Of a stretch of DNA of 59,349 bases, positions 7,153-15,526 are shown in pieces. A model generated the notes under the pieces. It was given only the letters and a program-made list of their open reading frames with translations. It was not told the origin of the DNA and made no database searches. Source of the DNA: Chitinophagales bacterium (GTDB lineage: Bacteria; Bacteroidota; Bacteroidia; Chitinophagales; Chitinophagaceae); the NCBI GenBank assembly GCA_015655015.1, contig JAATFV010000073.1:1-59349 (forward strand). Reading direction: 5' to 3'. A program made the translations under genes and the position numbers. The first letter of the stretch is position 1. Each line of letters begins with the position of its first letter.

Positions 7153-8994
7153 ATGAAACAAAGATCTTTCGTTAGCGAAAGTTTACTTCCTGGTGTACGA
7201 ACTCTTTTCCAGAAAATTTGCAGGACAAAATTGTTGATATTATTGCTGCCGCTGGTTCTCGTTGTTAGCTGTAAAAAAGTTACTGAGGAGACCGGTCTTG
7301 TTGGCGTTTGTCCTATAGTAGTTGCTACGACTCCACTGGATAAAGCGGTAGCTGTCAGCACGAACACCATGATCACTGCCCGCTTCAACGAAGCGATGGA
7401 TGGCGCTACGTTGAATGTTATGACCTTTACCCTGACCCGGGGCGCCACCCCCGTTGCCGGTGTGGTTACTTACGCGGATACCCTGGCAACTTTCACGCCG
7501 GCTGTTATGCTGGCGCCCAATACTGCCTATACGGCCACCATTACTACGGGCGTCAAAGACCCTGCAAAAAACTCCATGGTGAGTGAATATGTATGGACTT
7601 TCACGACAGGAGAAGGGCCGGATATAGTCGCTCCAACCGTTATTTCTACCGATCCCGCAGATGCAGCCATAGGCGTGGCGCCCAATAAAAAGATTGCTGC
7701 GGTTTTCAGCGAGGCCATGGATCCTTTGAGTATCCCAACAAGCTTTAAGATAACGAATACGACGCTTGGCGGCACCGCAGTGGCAGGAACGGTTACCTAT
7801 TCGGGAACTACCGCTGTTTTTACTCCCGCTGTTAGTCTTCCGGGGAATACAACGTTTACCGGCACTATTACTACCGGCGCCAAAGATCTTGCCGGTAACG
7901 CACTGGTAAGTAAATACACCTGGAATTTTACAACGCTCAAGGATATTACTCCGCCAACGGTGATCAGTACCGATCCGCTGAATCTGGCTACAAGTGTGGC
8001 GGTTAACAAGGTAATAACCGCCAATTTCAGCGAGGCGATGGACCCGCTGACTATTACGGCGTTGACTTTCACCTTAAATGATGGGGACCTCCCGGTCGCA
8101 GGAACAGTGACCTATGCCGGCACCACCGCTACCTTTACCCCATTAGCCGATCTTGCTACTTTTAAGACTTATTATGCAACCATTACTACCGGCGCCAAAG
8201 ATCTTGCCGGTAACGCCCTGGTAAGTAATTACACATGGAGCTTCACTACGCTGTTACCACCGCCACCTCTTGGGATCGCAGCCTTTTTCGGAGCCTTTGG
8301 CGGATCCGCGGGCGTGACCAACCAGGGATTGAATACCGTCATTAACAATGGCAGACTGGGTACCACGGCGGCTTCCACCCTCGTAACAGGATTTCATGAC
8401 GGCCTGACCGCAGCCATATACACGGAGACGCCGCTGAACGTCGGCAACGTGAAGGGAGGGATCTTTACGGCGCCACCTGCGCCGGGTACGGCTACTTCGT
8501 TTACAATGGCCACGAGTGCCTTGTCCGACGCCACGATTGCCTATAATAGTATTTCTCCGGCTTCGAAACCAGGCGGCACAGATCCGGGGGCTGGTGAACT
8601 GGGAGGGCTGACTTTGTTCCAGGGCGTATACCAGGCTGCAAGCGGCACTTTTAAGATCACCAACGGAGACCTGACGCTGGATGGCAAAGGTGACCCGAAT
8701 GCCACATGGATATTCCAGACTGCAGCCGGTCTGACGGTGGGAACGGCCGGACCCGCAGGAGCACGGAGTGTTATACTCATCAATGGTGCGCAGGCTAAAA
8801 ATGTATTCTGGTATGTAGGGAGCACGGCGGTCATCAACGGCGCCGGTGGAGGAATTATGGTGGGCACCATCATCGCTCCCTCAGGAGTCACCTTTTCAAC
8901 GGCCGGTAATGAAGTGCAAACTGTCCTGAATGGCAGGGCGATTTCCCTGAATGCTTCCGTTACGATGGTCAACACTACCGTGAATGTACCTTGA
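7153..8994 (+). CDS. Lipoprotein with three Big_5 Ig-like repeats and a DUF3494 domain
   Basis: The 613-residue protein has a lipoprotein signal with lipobox LVVSC followed by KK. Three tandem Big_5 (SbsA-type) Ig-like repeats follow, each with a (V/I)STDP...FSEAMDP-like start and a TYTGTT/FTP core, ending in a WxFTT strand. From about residue 375 to the end lies a DUF3494 ice-binding-like domain (LGIAAFFGAFGGSAGVTNQG at its start, then WIFQTAAGL and FWYVGSTA). The repeats probably act as a stalk holding the DUF3494 head away from the outer membrane. Ice-binding, ice-adhesion and cell-adhesion roles are all possible. Repeats 2 and 3 share a nearly identical 53-base block. Confidence 0.88.
   Translation: MKQRSFVSESLLPGVRTLFQKICRTKLLILLLPLVLVVSCKKVTEETGLVGVCPIVVATTPLDKAVAVSTNTMITARFNEAMDGATLNVMTFTLTRGATPVAGVVTYADTLATFTPAVMLAPNTAYTATITTGVKDPAKNSMVSEYVWTFTTGEGPDIVAPTVISTDPADAAIGVAPNKKIAAVFSEAMDPLSIPTSFKITNTTLGGTAVAGTVTYSGTTAVFTPAVSLPGNTTFTGTITTGAKDLAGNALVSKYTWNFTTLKDITPPTVISTDPLNLATSVAVNKVITANFSEAMDPLTITALTFTLNDGDLPVAGTVTYAGTTATFTPLADLATFKTYYATITTGAKDLAGNALVSNYTWSFTTLLPPPPLGIAAFFGAFGGSAGVTNQGLNTVINNGRLGTTAASTLVTGFHDGLTAAIYTETPLNVGNVKGGIFTAPPAPGTATSFTMATSALSDATIAYNSISPASKPGGTDPGAGELGGLTLFQGVYQAASGTFKITNGDLTLDGKGDPNATWIFQTAAGLTVGTAGPAGARSVILINGAQAKNVFWYVGSTAVINGAGGGIMVGTIIAPSGVTFSTAGNEVQTVLNGRAISLNASVTMVNTTVNVP
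7867..8234 (+). repeat. Nearly identical 53-base blocks in Ig-like repeats 2 and 3
   Basis: Positions 7867-7919 and 8182-8234 differ at only two bases by eye, while the rest of the two repeats has diverged much more. They encode the ITTGAKDLAGNALVSxYTW segment of two neighbouring Big_5 domains. This fits recent duplication or gene conversion within the repeat array. Confidence 0.75.
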
Positions 8995-9055
8995 TAAGTA
9001 ATCGTACCCGCTGGAAAATGGCCAGTACCAGCAATAATTTTTAAAGAAAAATTCT

Positions 9056-11032
9056 ATGTCACAATCTCATACAGCAACCATGAAATTCCCAATTCTCTTT
9101 TTAATGTTGGCCCTCGCCGGGATAACAGCCCGTACACAGGAAGTGAAACGGCCGCAGCCCAAATGGTGGTTCGGTGAATCTGGCGCCGCCAATTTTAATT
9201 ATTTCCGCGGCACCACACAGGTGCTTGACAATGATCTGACTGTCCCGACCGCCTTTCATAAAGGCAATGGCGTCCGACCCTATGCCTCTTTATTGACGGA
9301 ATACCGGCCCAACCGGGTATTGGGCGGAATGTTAAACGTAGCGTATGACAACCGGGGCGGTAAATTTAAGAATGTGATCGCTCCCTGTAATTGTGAAGCG
9401 ACTTTATCAACCAATGTGAGTTATATTGCCATCGAACCAAGTTTGCGGCTGGCTCCCTTTTCTTCTGCCTTTTATATATTCGCAGGACCAACAATCAGCT
9501 TCAATATAGCTAAGTCATTCACCTATACACAGGCGAAACAATCCGATACGCGGGACAAATGGAGTGATATTCACAAGACCGTATTTTCGGGACAGGCCGG
9601 CGCCGGTATAGATATCCCGCTTTCATCCCGCACGAGCCCTACCCAAATGACGCTCTCGCCGTTTGCCGCTTTTCAGACAGATTTCGGTCATGAACCCCGT
9701 TCCACAGAATCCTGGTCCTTCTATACCATCCGGGCGGGAATAGCCCTGAAGTTCGGTACAGCCCGGAAAGCGGCATCTCTAAAGCCTGTCACGGGACCAG
9801 TTCCGGTTGCCGCCATCGCCACAGATAAAGACATCCAGTTCTCGGTCCGGGCGCCTAAGGTCGTTTCCCTGAACAGGAAAGTTACAGAGACTTTCCCCCT
9901 TCGTAATTCGGTATTTTTCGACATGGGATCTACCAGTATCCCCAACCGCTATATATTGTTGACTCCCGCTCAGGCCGGATCATTCAAAGAGGAGCAATTG
10001 CAGCAGGGGCAGCCCGATGATTTGAATGGCGGCCGTTCTGCCAGACAGTTGTCCGTGTATTACAATATTCTGAACATCCTGGGAGATCGTATGCGGTCCA
10101 ATCCGCAAAGCACCATTATGCTGACGGGCTCCTCGGATAAGAACCCGGTAGAAGGAAAATTACTGGCAGGCAATGTTAAAACATATTTAGTGACTGTTTT
10201 TGGAATTGACGCTTCCCGGATTTCCACGGAAGGCAGGGACAAGCCGGTAATTGCCTCCGAGCAGCCGGGTGCCGTAAATGATCTCGTCCTGTTACGGGAG
10301 GGAGACCGGCGGGTGGATATTGGCAGTAATTCTTCCGAATTGCTGATGCAGGTCGGCGGAGCCACCACCTCTCTGATGCGGCCAGTGCGAATTAAGGCCA
10401 GGCAGGAAGATCCCATGGACAGCCAGGTGCTTTTCAATGCCGGCGGAGCCGATAGTGTACTTAAATCCTGGTCCGTAGATGTGACGGATGAACAAGGTAA
10501 TGTGCAGCATTATGGACCGTTCACGCAGGACCAGGCCGCGATCCCGGGAAAAGCCATCCTGGGAGCCAATACACAGGGTAACTATAAGATCGTGATGACA
10601 GGGGAAACGAAAAGCGGACGCACTATCAGCAAAGAGAGCTCGGTCAGCCTGATAAAAAGAGAAGACCCGAAACAGGAAGGACTCCGGTATAGTATCCTCT
10701 TTGATTTCGACCGGTCGAAGACGATCGACTCCTATGAAAAATTCCTGGAAGATGTCGTCACTCCGCTGATCTCAAATAATGAAACGGTAATTATTCACGG
10801 CCATACGGATATAATAGGAGAGCAGGCATATAATGAGTCCTTGTCCCGCGACAGAGCAAAAGGAGCTCAGCAGATAATTGAAAGAGCCCTGCTGCGTACC
10901 GGTAAAACCGGGGTTAAATTCGAGACCTATGGATTTGGAGAAGATCCCGGCATGGCGCCCTTTAAAAATACGCTGCCCGAAGAACGCTTTTACAACAGAA
11001 CGGTGATCATCGATATAATTTCTGCAAAATAA
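9056..11032 (+). CDS. OmpA-family outer-membrane protein with two OmpA-like regions
   Basis: The 658-residue protein has a signal peptide (hydrophobic stretch about 11-25). Residues about 35-235 form a predicted beta-barrel. A degenerate OmpA-like stretch spans about 285-400 (VFFDMGSTSI, then LTGSSDKN and FGIDASRISTEGRDKP), followed by an Ig-like stretch, and the last 110 residues form a standard OmpA C-terminal domain (LFDFDRSKTI, then HGHTDIIGEQAYNESLSRDRA). The C-terminal domain should bind peptidoglycan and anchor the barrel. The gene follows the DUF3494 lipoprotein by 61 bases and is probably co-transcribed with it. An in-frame ATG at 9080 is an alternative start. Confidence 0.88.
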   Translation: MSQSHTATMKFPILFLMLALAGITARTQEVKRPQPKWWFGESGAANFNYFRGTTQVLDNDLTVPTAFHKGNGVRPYASLLTEYRPNRVLGGMLNVAYDNRGGKFKNVIAPCNCEATLSTNVSYIAIEPSLRLAPFSSAFYIFAGPTISFNIAKSFTYTQAKQSDTRDKWSDIHKTVFSGQAGAGIDIPLSSRTSPTQMTLSPFAAFQTDFGHEPRSTESWSFYTIRAGIALKFGTARKAASLKPVTGPVPVAAIATDKDIQFSVRAPKVVSLNRKVTETFPLRNSVFFDMGSTSIPNRYILLTPAQAGSFKEEQLQQGQPDDLNGGRSARQLSVYYNILNILGDRMRSNPQSTIMLTGSSDKNPVEGKLLAGNVKTYLVTVFGIDASRISTEGRDKPVIASEQPGAVNDLVLLREGDRRVDIGSNSSELLMQVGGATTSLMRPVRIKARQEDPMDSQVLFNAGGADSVLKSWSVDVTDEQGNVQHYGPFTQDQAAIPGKAILGANTQGNYKIVMTGETKSGRTISKESSVSLIKREDPKQEGLRYSILFDFDRSKTIDSYEKFLEDVVTPLISNNETVIIHGHTDIIGEQAYNESLSRDRAKGAQQIIERALLRTGKTGVKFETYGFGEDPGMAPFKNTLPEERFYNRTVIIDIISAK

Positions 11033-11070
11033 GTTGGACAGGTCTGGCTTACCGCCACAACACCCTCCGG

Positions 11071-11104
11071 CCCTGACTGCGCCAAAGCGCAGTCAGGGCT
11101 TTTG
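11071..11104 (+). terminator. Terminator between the OmpA gene and folC
   Basis: A perfect 12-bp stem (CCCTGACTGCGC / GCGCAGTCAGGG) with loop CAAA is followed by CTTTTG. It lies between convergent genes and may serve both. Confidence 0.85.
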
Positions 11105-11118
11105 TTATAAATTTGCTA

Positions 11119-12405
11119 TCACACTTCACCTACAACGAACACGCTTCCGCATACCAATATCAGATCTCTCGGCCTTGCATGCGCTTTTGCTGCATGCAGG
11201 GCCTCTGTCACGGTAGGATAGGGTTGACCCTCCAGACCAGCTTTTCTTGCCTTTTCCGCTAATTGCTCTTCCGGCAAGGCCCTTGGAATCTGTGCTTTCG
11301 TAAAATAATAGGTAGCAGGACGCGGCAACAGCGAAAGCACCTTCGAAATGTCTTTGTCATTTACCATACCTATGACAATATGCAGCTCCTCATGGTCCGT
11401 CACCTCGATCTGCCGGACCAACTGTCTGATCCCGTCCTCATTATGGGCGACGTCGAGAATAACATCCGGGTGTTCCTGGATCAGCTCCCACCGGCCATGC
11501 AGCCCGGTTAGCTTTTTCACCTGCTTCAGGGCGGAATGGACAGCAGCATGTTCCAGTTTCCATCCTCTTCCATGCAGGACAGCAACTGCTTCCAACACCG
11601 TCAACAGGTTGCGGGTCTGGTAAATGCCGGGCAAGTCAAGGTTATAATAAACCTTATCATCAGACACCGGAGAAGCAGTAACCTCTGCCACCAGGTGATG
11701 GCGTTCATATTTCCAGTCGGAGACAAATCGCTGCCGGTCGGCATAGACTAGCGGAGCGTCTTCTTCTTTTGCCCGTTGTTGGAAAACCGGGGCTGTCTCC
11801 GGGTGATGTTCGCCGATTACGACCGGCACACCCTTTTTTATGATGCCCGCTTTTTCAAACGCGATCTTAGGAAGCGTGTCTCCCAGCATGTTGACATGGT
11901 CATATCCTATATTGGTGATGACAGATAATTCGGGGAGAATGATATTCGTACTGTCCAGCCTTCCTCCCAGCCCCACTTCCACAATGGCGATGTCTACCTG
12001 CTCCCGCGCAAAATAATCAAAAGCCATAGCAACGGTCACTTCGAAGAAAGACGGGTCGATCTCTTCAGACAACGGCTTGATACGCTGCACAAAATCCGTT
12101 ACGAAATCCTCCCGGATCATTTCCCCGTTCACCTTTATTCTTTCCCGGAAATCTTTCAGGTGAGGGGATGTATACAGGCCCGTCTTATAACCGGCTGCCT
12201 GGAAGATAGCGGCCAGCATATGGCTGGTAGAGCCTTTCCCGTTAGTGCCTGCTATGTGCACAGACCGGAATTTTCGCTCGGGATTGCCGATAAACGCACT
12301 AAGGCGGATCGTATTGTCGAGGTCGGCCCGGTAAGCGGCAGCCCCAATGCGGCTATACATGGGGAGTTTACTGAAAAGATATGCTAAAGTTTCTTCGTAG
12401 TTCAT
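11119..12405 (-). CDS. folC: Folylpolyglutamate synthase / dihydrofolate synthase
   Basis: A Mur-ligase-family enzyme that adds glutamate to folates. The P-loop GTNGKGSTSHML and the following YTSPHLKDFRERI motif are diagnostic, as are VEVGLGGRLDSTN and VILDVAHNEDG. The length (428 residues) is normal for the family. The start used is the ATG at 12405, because a TATCTTTG box at 12412-12419 lies 6 bases upstream and overlaps the TTG at 12414 that would give a longer reading. It follows the TonB-like gene on the same strand. Confidence 0.93.
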   Translation of the reverse strand: MNYEETLAYLFSKLPMYSRIGAAAYRADLDNTIRLSAFIGNPERKFRSVHIAGTNGKGSTSHMLAAIFQAAGYKTGLYTSPHLKDFRERIKVNGEMIREDFVTDFVQRIKPLSEEIDPSFFEVTVAMAFDYFAREQVDIAIVEVGLGGRLDSTNIILPELSVITNIGYDHVNMLGDTLPKIAFEKAGIIKKGVPVVIGEHHPETAPVFQQRAKEEDAPLVYADRQRFVSDWKYERHHLVAEVTASPVSDDKVYYNLDLPGIYQTRNLLTVLEAVAVLHGRGWKLEHAAVHSALKQVKKLTGLHGRWELIQEHPDVILDVAHNEDGIRQLVRQIEVTDHEELHIVIGMVNDKDISKVLSLLPRPATYYFTKAQIPRALPEEQLAEKARKAGLEGQPYPTVTEALHAAKAHARPRDLILVCGSVFVVGEV

Positions 12406-12411
12406 GGGGAA

Positions 12412-12419
12412 CAAAGATA
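12412..12419 (-). promoter_or_regulatory. -7 box TATCTTTG of folC
   Basis: This exact TAnnTTTG match ends 6 bases before the folC ATG. No clear -33 TTG is present at the right distance. If used, folC has an almost leaderless transcript independent of the upstream TonB-like gene. Confidence 0.45.
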
Positions 12420-12431
12420 TTCCCTTCCGCC

Positions 12432-13310
12432 CTAATCGTGGATCTTGAAATTGAAAATGATCGTCCCGACCGATTCATCCCCTCCGGAATTGAATTTTAC
12501 CTGTTTTGCCTTGCGGATGGCGATGGCTTTCATAGAGCCATCTGAAGTAGTAGACCCCCTGGGGTTATAGTCAGCATCTGTTACGTTTCCATTGGCGTCG
12601 ACATGGACATCGACGGCGACTTTTGCATTTTGATTGAAATCATCCGTGAAGCTGGGAGTGCCTGTAATATGCCTTCCTGCCAGTCCCCGGGAGATAGACA
12701 CGCCTGAATTCCCCCTTCCCCCTCCGGTATAACTATCAGATTTGGGATTCCCTCCCGGCTGCCCCTGATCGCCATGTCCGCCGGCTATACCCTGGTTGCC
12801 GCCCGGCTTGTAATCATCCGCATCATTTCCCCCCGTACCCGTGCCATTCACCCCATGGAATACGGCTTTCGGTTTGGCAGGCTTGGGAGGTGCAGGAAGA
12901 ATATCCGGTTTTTTCACCGGCCGGACCGGTGTCTTAACCACTTCTTTATCGGGGATCTTTGTCGCATTGGGCCTGGTAACCGCCGCTTTCTTAATAGCGG
13001 GAGCATCTTCATCTGCCTTAGGGTCTGTTTCCACATCCTTCACGGGTTCTTTATCCACAACGGCCTGTTTGGGCGGGGTATATTTTTCGTGGTCCTGTTC
13101 GGAAGGCTTGCCCGGCAGATAAGGCTGATCTGTTCCCATTCCCTGGTCACTATTTCCCAGGTTCACTTCAATGCCTTCTTCTACCACTGGAGGGACCTGC
13201 ACGGGATGAGTCCAGCTCACGTAAAAGAACAGGATCAGCAACAGCACGCAGATCAACAGGGTATAACCTGAAGCTTTTGCATTCTTTTGGGATTCAAAAT
13301 TATCTGTCAT
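12432..13310 (-). CDS. TonB-family energy transducer-like protein
   Basis: The 292-residue protein has one N-terminal membrane segment (GYTLLICVLLLILFFYVSW). A long Pro/Lys-rich stretch follows (PPVVEEG, KTPVRPVKKPDILPAPPKP), then a Gly-rich stretch around 165-205, and a C-terminal TonB-like domain (VAVDVHVDANGNVTDADYNP, then RKAKQVKFN). It should sit in the inner membrane and reach across the periplasm to outer-membrane receptors. No exbB or exbD lies beside it, although these usually accompany such genes. Which receptors it serves is unknown. Confidence 0.8.
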   Translation of the reverse strand: MTDNFESQKNAKASGYTLLICVLLLILFFYVSWTHPVQVPPVVEEGIEVNLGNSDQGMGTDQPYLPGKPSEQDHEKYTPPKQAVVDKEPVKDVETDPKADEDAPAIKKAAVTRPNATKIPDKEVVKTPVRPVKKPDILPAPPKPAKPKAVFHGVNGTGTGGNDADDYKPGGNQGIAGGHGDQGQPGGNPKSDSYTGGGRGNSGVSISRGLAGRHITGTPSFTDDFNQNAKVAVDVHVDANGNVTDADYNPRGSTTSDGSMKAIAIRKAKQVKFNSGGDESVGTIIFNFKIHD

Positions 13311-13424
13311 AAAGTCTTGTTCTATTCTACGAATTTACCACTTATTTGGCTGATAACGATGCCGGTACCCTCCAAATTGCCTCCGGATTGTTGCCTGATC
13401 GCCCCATCTGGGGAATTTTAGGTT

Positions 13425-13604
13425 CTATTTAACTTTATATCGCGTCGGGTAATGGAGATCATAGGCCAGTTCATACCCTGCATCCGATATTGCAGCCAGT
13501 CTTCGTTTCTCTTTATTTTTTCTGATCACGCACATGGCTGCTCCCAGAGCGCCAACCACTGCAGTTGCAAGGACTATCGTTGCGAACAGTTGCTTCTTTT
13601 TCAT
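13425..13604 (-). CDS. Small 59-residue membrane protein
   Basis: ATG at 13604 opens a 59-codon frame ending with TAG at 13425-13427. It encodes MKKK, a hydrophobic helix (LFATIVLATAVVGALGAAM), a strongly basic patch (RKNKEKRR) and a C-terminal tail containing ISDAGYELAYDLHYP. The layout is a single-pass membrane protein with a charged cytoplasmic tail. The tail motif resembles one I recall from small Chitinophagaceae membrane proteins, from memory only. The start has CAAAG upstream. Function unknown. It may be transcribed with the TonB-like gene 114 bases downstream. Confidence 0.6.
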   Translation of the reverse strand: MKKKQLFATIVLATAVVGALGAAMCVIRKNKEKRRLAAISDAGYELAYDLHYPTRYKVK

Positions 13605-13798
13605 ATACTTTGAGTCATTTACTTATAAGATTGCAAGCGAAGTGCCAAAAATTCTCCATTCTTCGGTGCTATGACTTGCCGGCCAATCAATTAACTCAAA
13701 AGCGGTGGCCCTCTATGGCTATTTATGCATTATTAGAGGATCAAATATTGGGTCATTTGCCTTAAGCTTGCATAGGATATTTAGCATATTGACTGGCA

Positions 13799-15427
13799 TC
13801 AACTATTCAGTATGTTCTCAATTTGCTGTTTGAACCAACTCGTTTGCACCAGCTTTTCTTTAGAAAGATTAAAAGGGGCCAGGGAAGATTTATTGAACTG
13901 ATCTTTCATATCAAAATATTTATAAAACCGCTCAAAATTGTCGCTTTTAAAGTCATCAATTATTGTATCAATTTCCTTGTCTTTTAATTTCGGATCCGTT
14001 TTGAATTCTTCATAATTCTGCCTTGAGGAAGCCAAAGTGGCAAGAATATAATGTATTCTTTCACCCTTTTGCCTGATAATCTCTTTTATATAAATCTCCT
14101 TATTAAATTCCGTAATTTCTAGCTCTGCAATATTATCCGGATGATAAAGATAGTTTTCAAAATCATAATAACGTAAAATATGATGATTAGGATATTTACC
14201 CTTTATGCGATCAATTTCAGTGTCAGTTAGAAAATCCCTGTCCCGTAAAGAATGATACCTGGGATCTCTTTTTACATTAAGAAAAACATCCCTTGAATCT
14301 TTCAGGCCAACAAAGATCGTATCCTGTATTTGTAGCAAATTAAAATATTCATCGTTTTGGTTTTCACAAACCACCAGCCTTTTACCTTTCAGAATATCAA
14401 AAAGCATCGTTTTGGGGATGGCAACTTCATATACTTCAAGCCGATCTTTTGATTGAGGTTGAATGGTTTGGGGAACGTCAAAATTCAACAAATCAAGATC
14501 TAAGATAGACGCATGGTCTGATTTTCTGGCAAAATCGATAAATCCCAACGCATGGGAGGCTGTCCATAATTGCGCGTCGTCGGGAATCCAGACATTTACA
14601 ATTTCTTCAAGTAGCTTTGATTGCAACGCCGTGTTTAAATGACAATCCATTTCATCTATGAAAATAATGGCATCCTGATATTGTTCTTTACGAACGATGA
14701 AATTGAGCAATAAAATCACTATCTGTTTCTCGCCATGACTGAGCAAGTCATAGTTTATTTTGGAGGCACCTTTTTTGAAAATTAATTTTCCATTGTTTTG
14801 TGTGGTAGCATTTTGAAATTCTGCAATTTGGATTGTAGTAGTGACATCACCTCCAAAGATGTTGATAAGAGATGTGTTTAGTGGCTGTATAAAATCCTGG
14901 AATATTTTAAGAGTATCAGCCGATCTGCCACTGAATACAGGCTCACGCAAAGCATTATCAATTTGCTGCATATACATAGACAAATCATTGTCAAATCGAC
15001 TATCGGCATCAATAAAAGTTTGTGGTCCGTCGGTATCTTTTTCTATAGCGGTTACATTACCACGATTAGAAATTCGTGGTACGATTCGGATACTGCTTCT
15101 GCCAATAAATTTAGTTGATTTTTTATAGACGTCTTCAGGTATAGATTCTCTTACATTTACATTTATAGATTCTTTTGAACTCAGTTTACTGTCATCATCG
15201 AATAAAATGTTGACTTCTGATGGAATTCTGTTTTTTAAATAGTAGGAAGGTTCCATAGAAACTGGTGCACGAAGTTTTGCTACACTATTGAACGCATCAA
15301 AAATCGAAGACTTCCCCGAGCCATTCGACCCAATCAACAACACTAATTTGGCCTGTTCCGGAATATTCTCAATAGTAAGATCCGTAAACCGTTTAAAATT
15401 CTTTAAATGAAGTCTTGTAATCCGCAT
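13799..15427 (-). CDS. AAA ATPase fused to a DUF4435/TOPRIM-like domain
   Basis: From the ATG at 15427 the protein has 542 residues. The N-terminal part is an SMC/ABC-type ATPase: Walker A GSNGSGKSS at 33-41, signature LSHGEKQ at 229-235, Walker B IIFIDEMD at 254-261 and a switch His292 in TASHALGF. The C-terminal part from about residue 345 looks like DUF4435/TOPRIM: Glu355 in LVVCENQNDEYF, Asp396-x-Asp398 in LRDRDFL, and DFENYLY at 422-428. This joins in one chain the two activities of the AriA and AriB proteins of the PARIS anti-phage system and resembles OLD nucleases. The gene is clearly richer in A+T than its neighbours. A defence role is inferred, not shown. Confidence 0.8.
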   Translation of the reverse strand: MRITRLHLKNFKRFTDLTIENIPEQAKLVLLIGSNGSGKSSIFDAFNSVAKLRAPVSMEPSYYLKNRIPSEVNILFDDDSKLSSKESINVNVRESIPEDVYKKSTKFIGRSSIRIVPRISNRGNVTAIEKDTDGPQTFIDADSRFDNDLSMYMQQIDNALREPVFSGRSADTLKIFQDFIQPLNTSLINIFGGDVTTTIQIAEFQNATTQNNGKLIFKKGASKINYDLLSHGEKQIVILLLNFIVRKEQYQDAIIFIDEMDCHLNTALQSKLLEEIVNVWIPDDAQLWTASHALGFIDFARKSDHASILDLDLLNFDVPQTIQPQSKDRLEVYEVAIPKTMLFDILKGKRLVVCENQNDEYFNLLQIQDTIFVGLKDSRDVFLNVKRDPRYHSLRDRDFLTDTEIDRIKGKYPNHHILRYYDFENYLYHPDNIAELEITEFNKEIYIKEIIRQKGERIHYILATLASSRQNYEEFKTDPKLKDKEIDTIIDDFKSDNFERFYKYFDMKDQFNKSSLAPFNLSKEKLVQTSWFKQQIENILNS

Positions 15428-15448
15428 TCTATGTTGTATTATATCTAA

Positions 15449-15456
15449 CAAACTTA
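15449..15456 (-). promoter_or_regulatory. -7 box TAAGTTTG of the AAA-DUF4435 gene
   Basis: An exact TAnnTTTG match on the minus strand, 21 bases before the ATG at 15427. It overlaps a TTG at 15451 that would give a longer reading, so it supports the later start. The upstream region is AT-rich but has no clear -33 box. Confidence 0.45.
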
Positions 15457-15526
15457 GGTTAAATTTATAAAAATCCGGGCCAGGAACGCCGCCCCAGTCC
15501 CAAATCCCGTCGCCGACCGGTCATCC

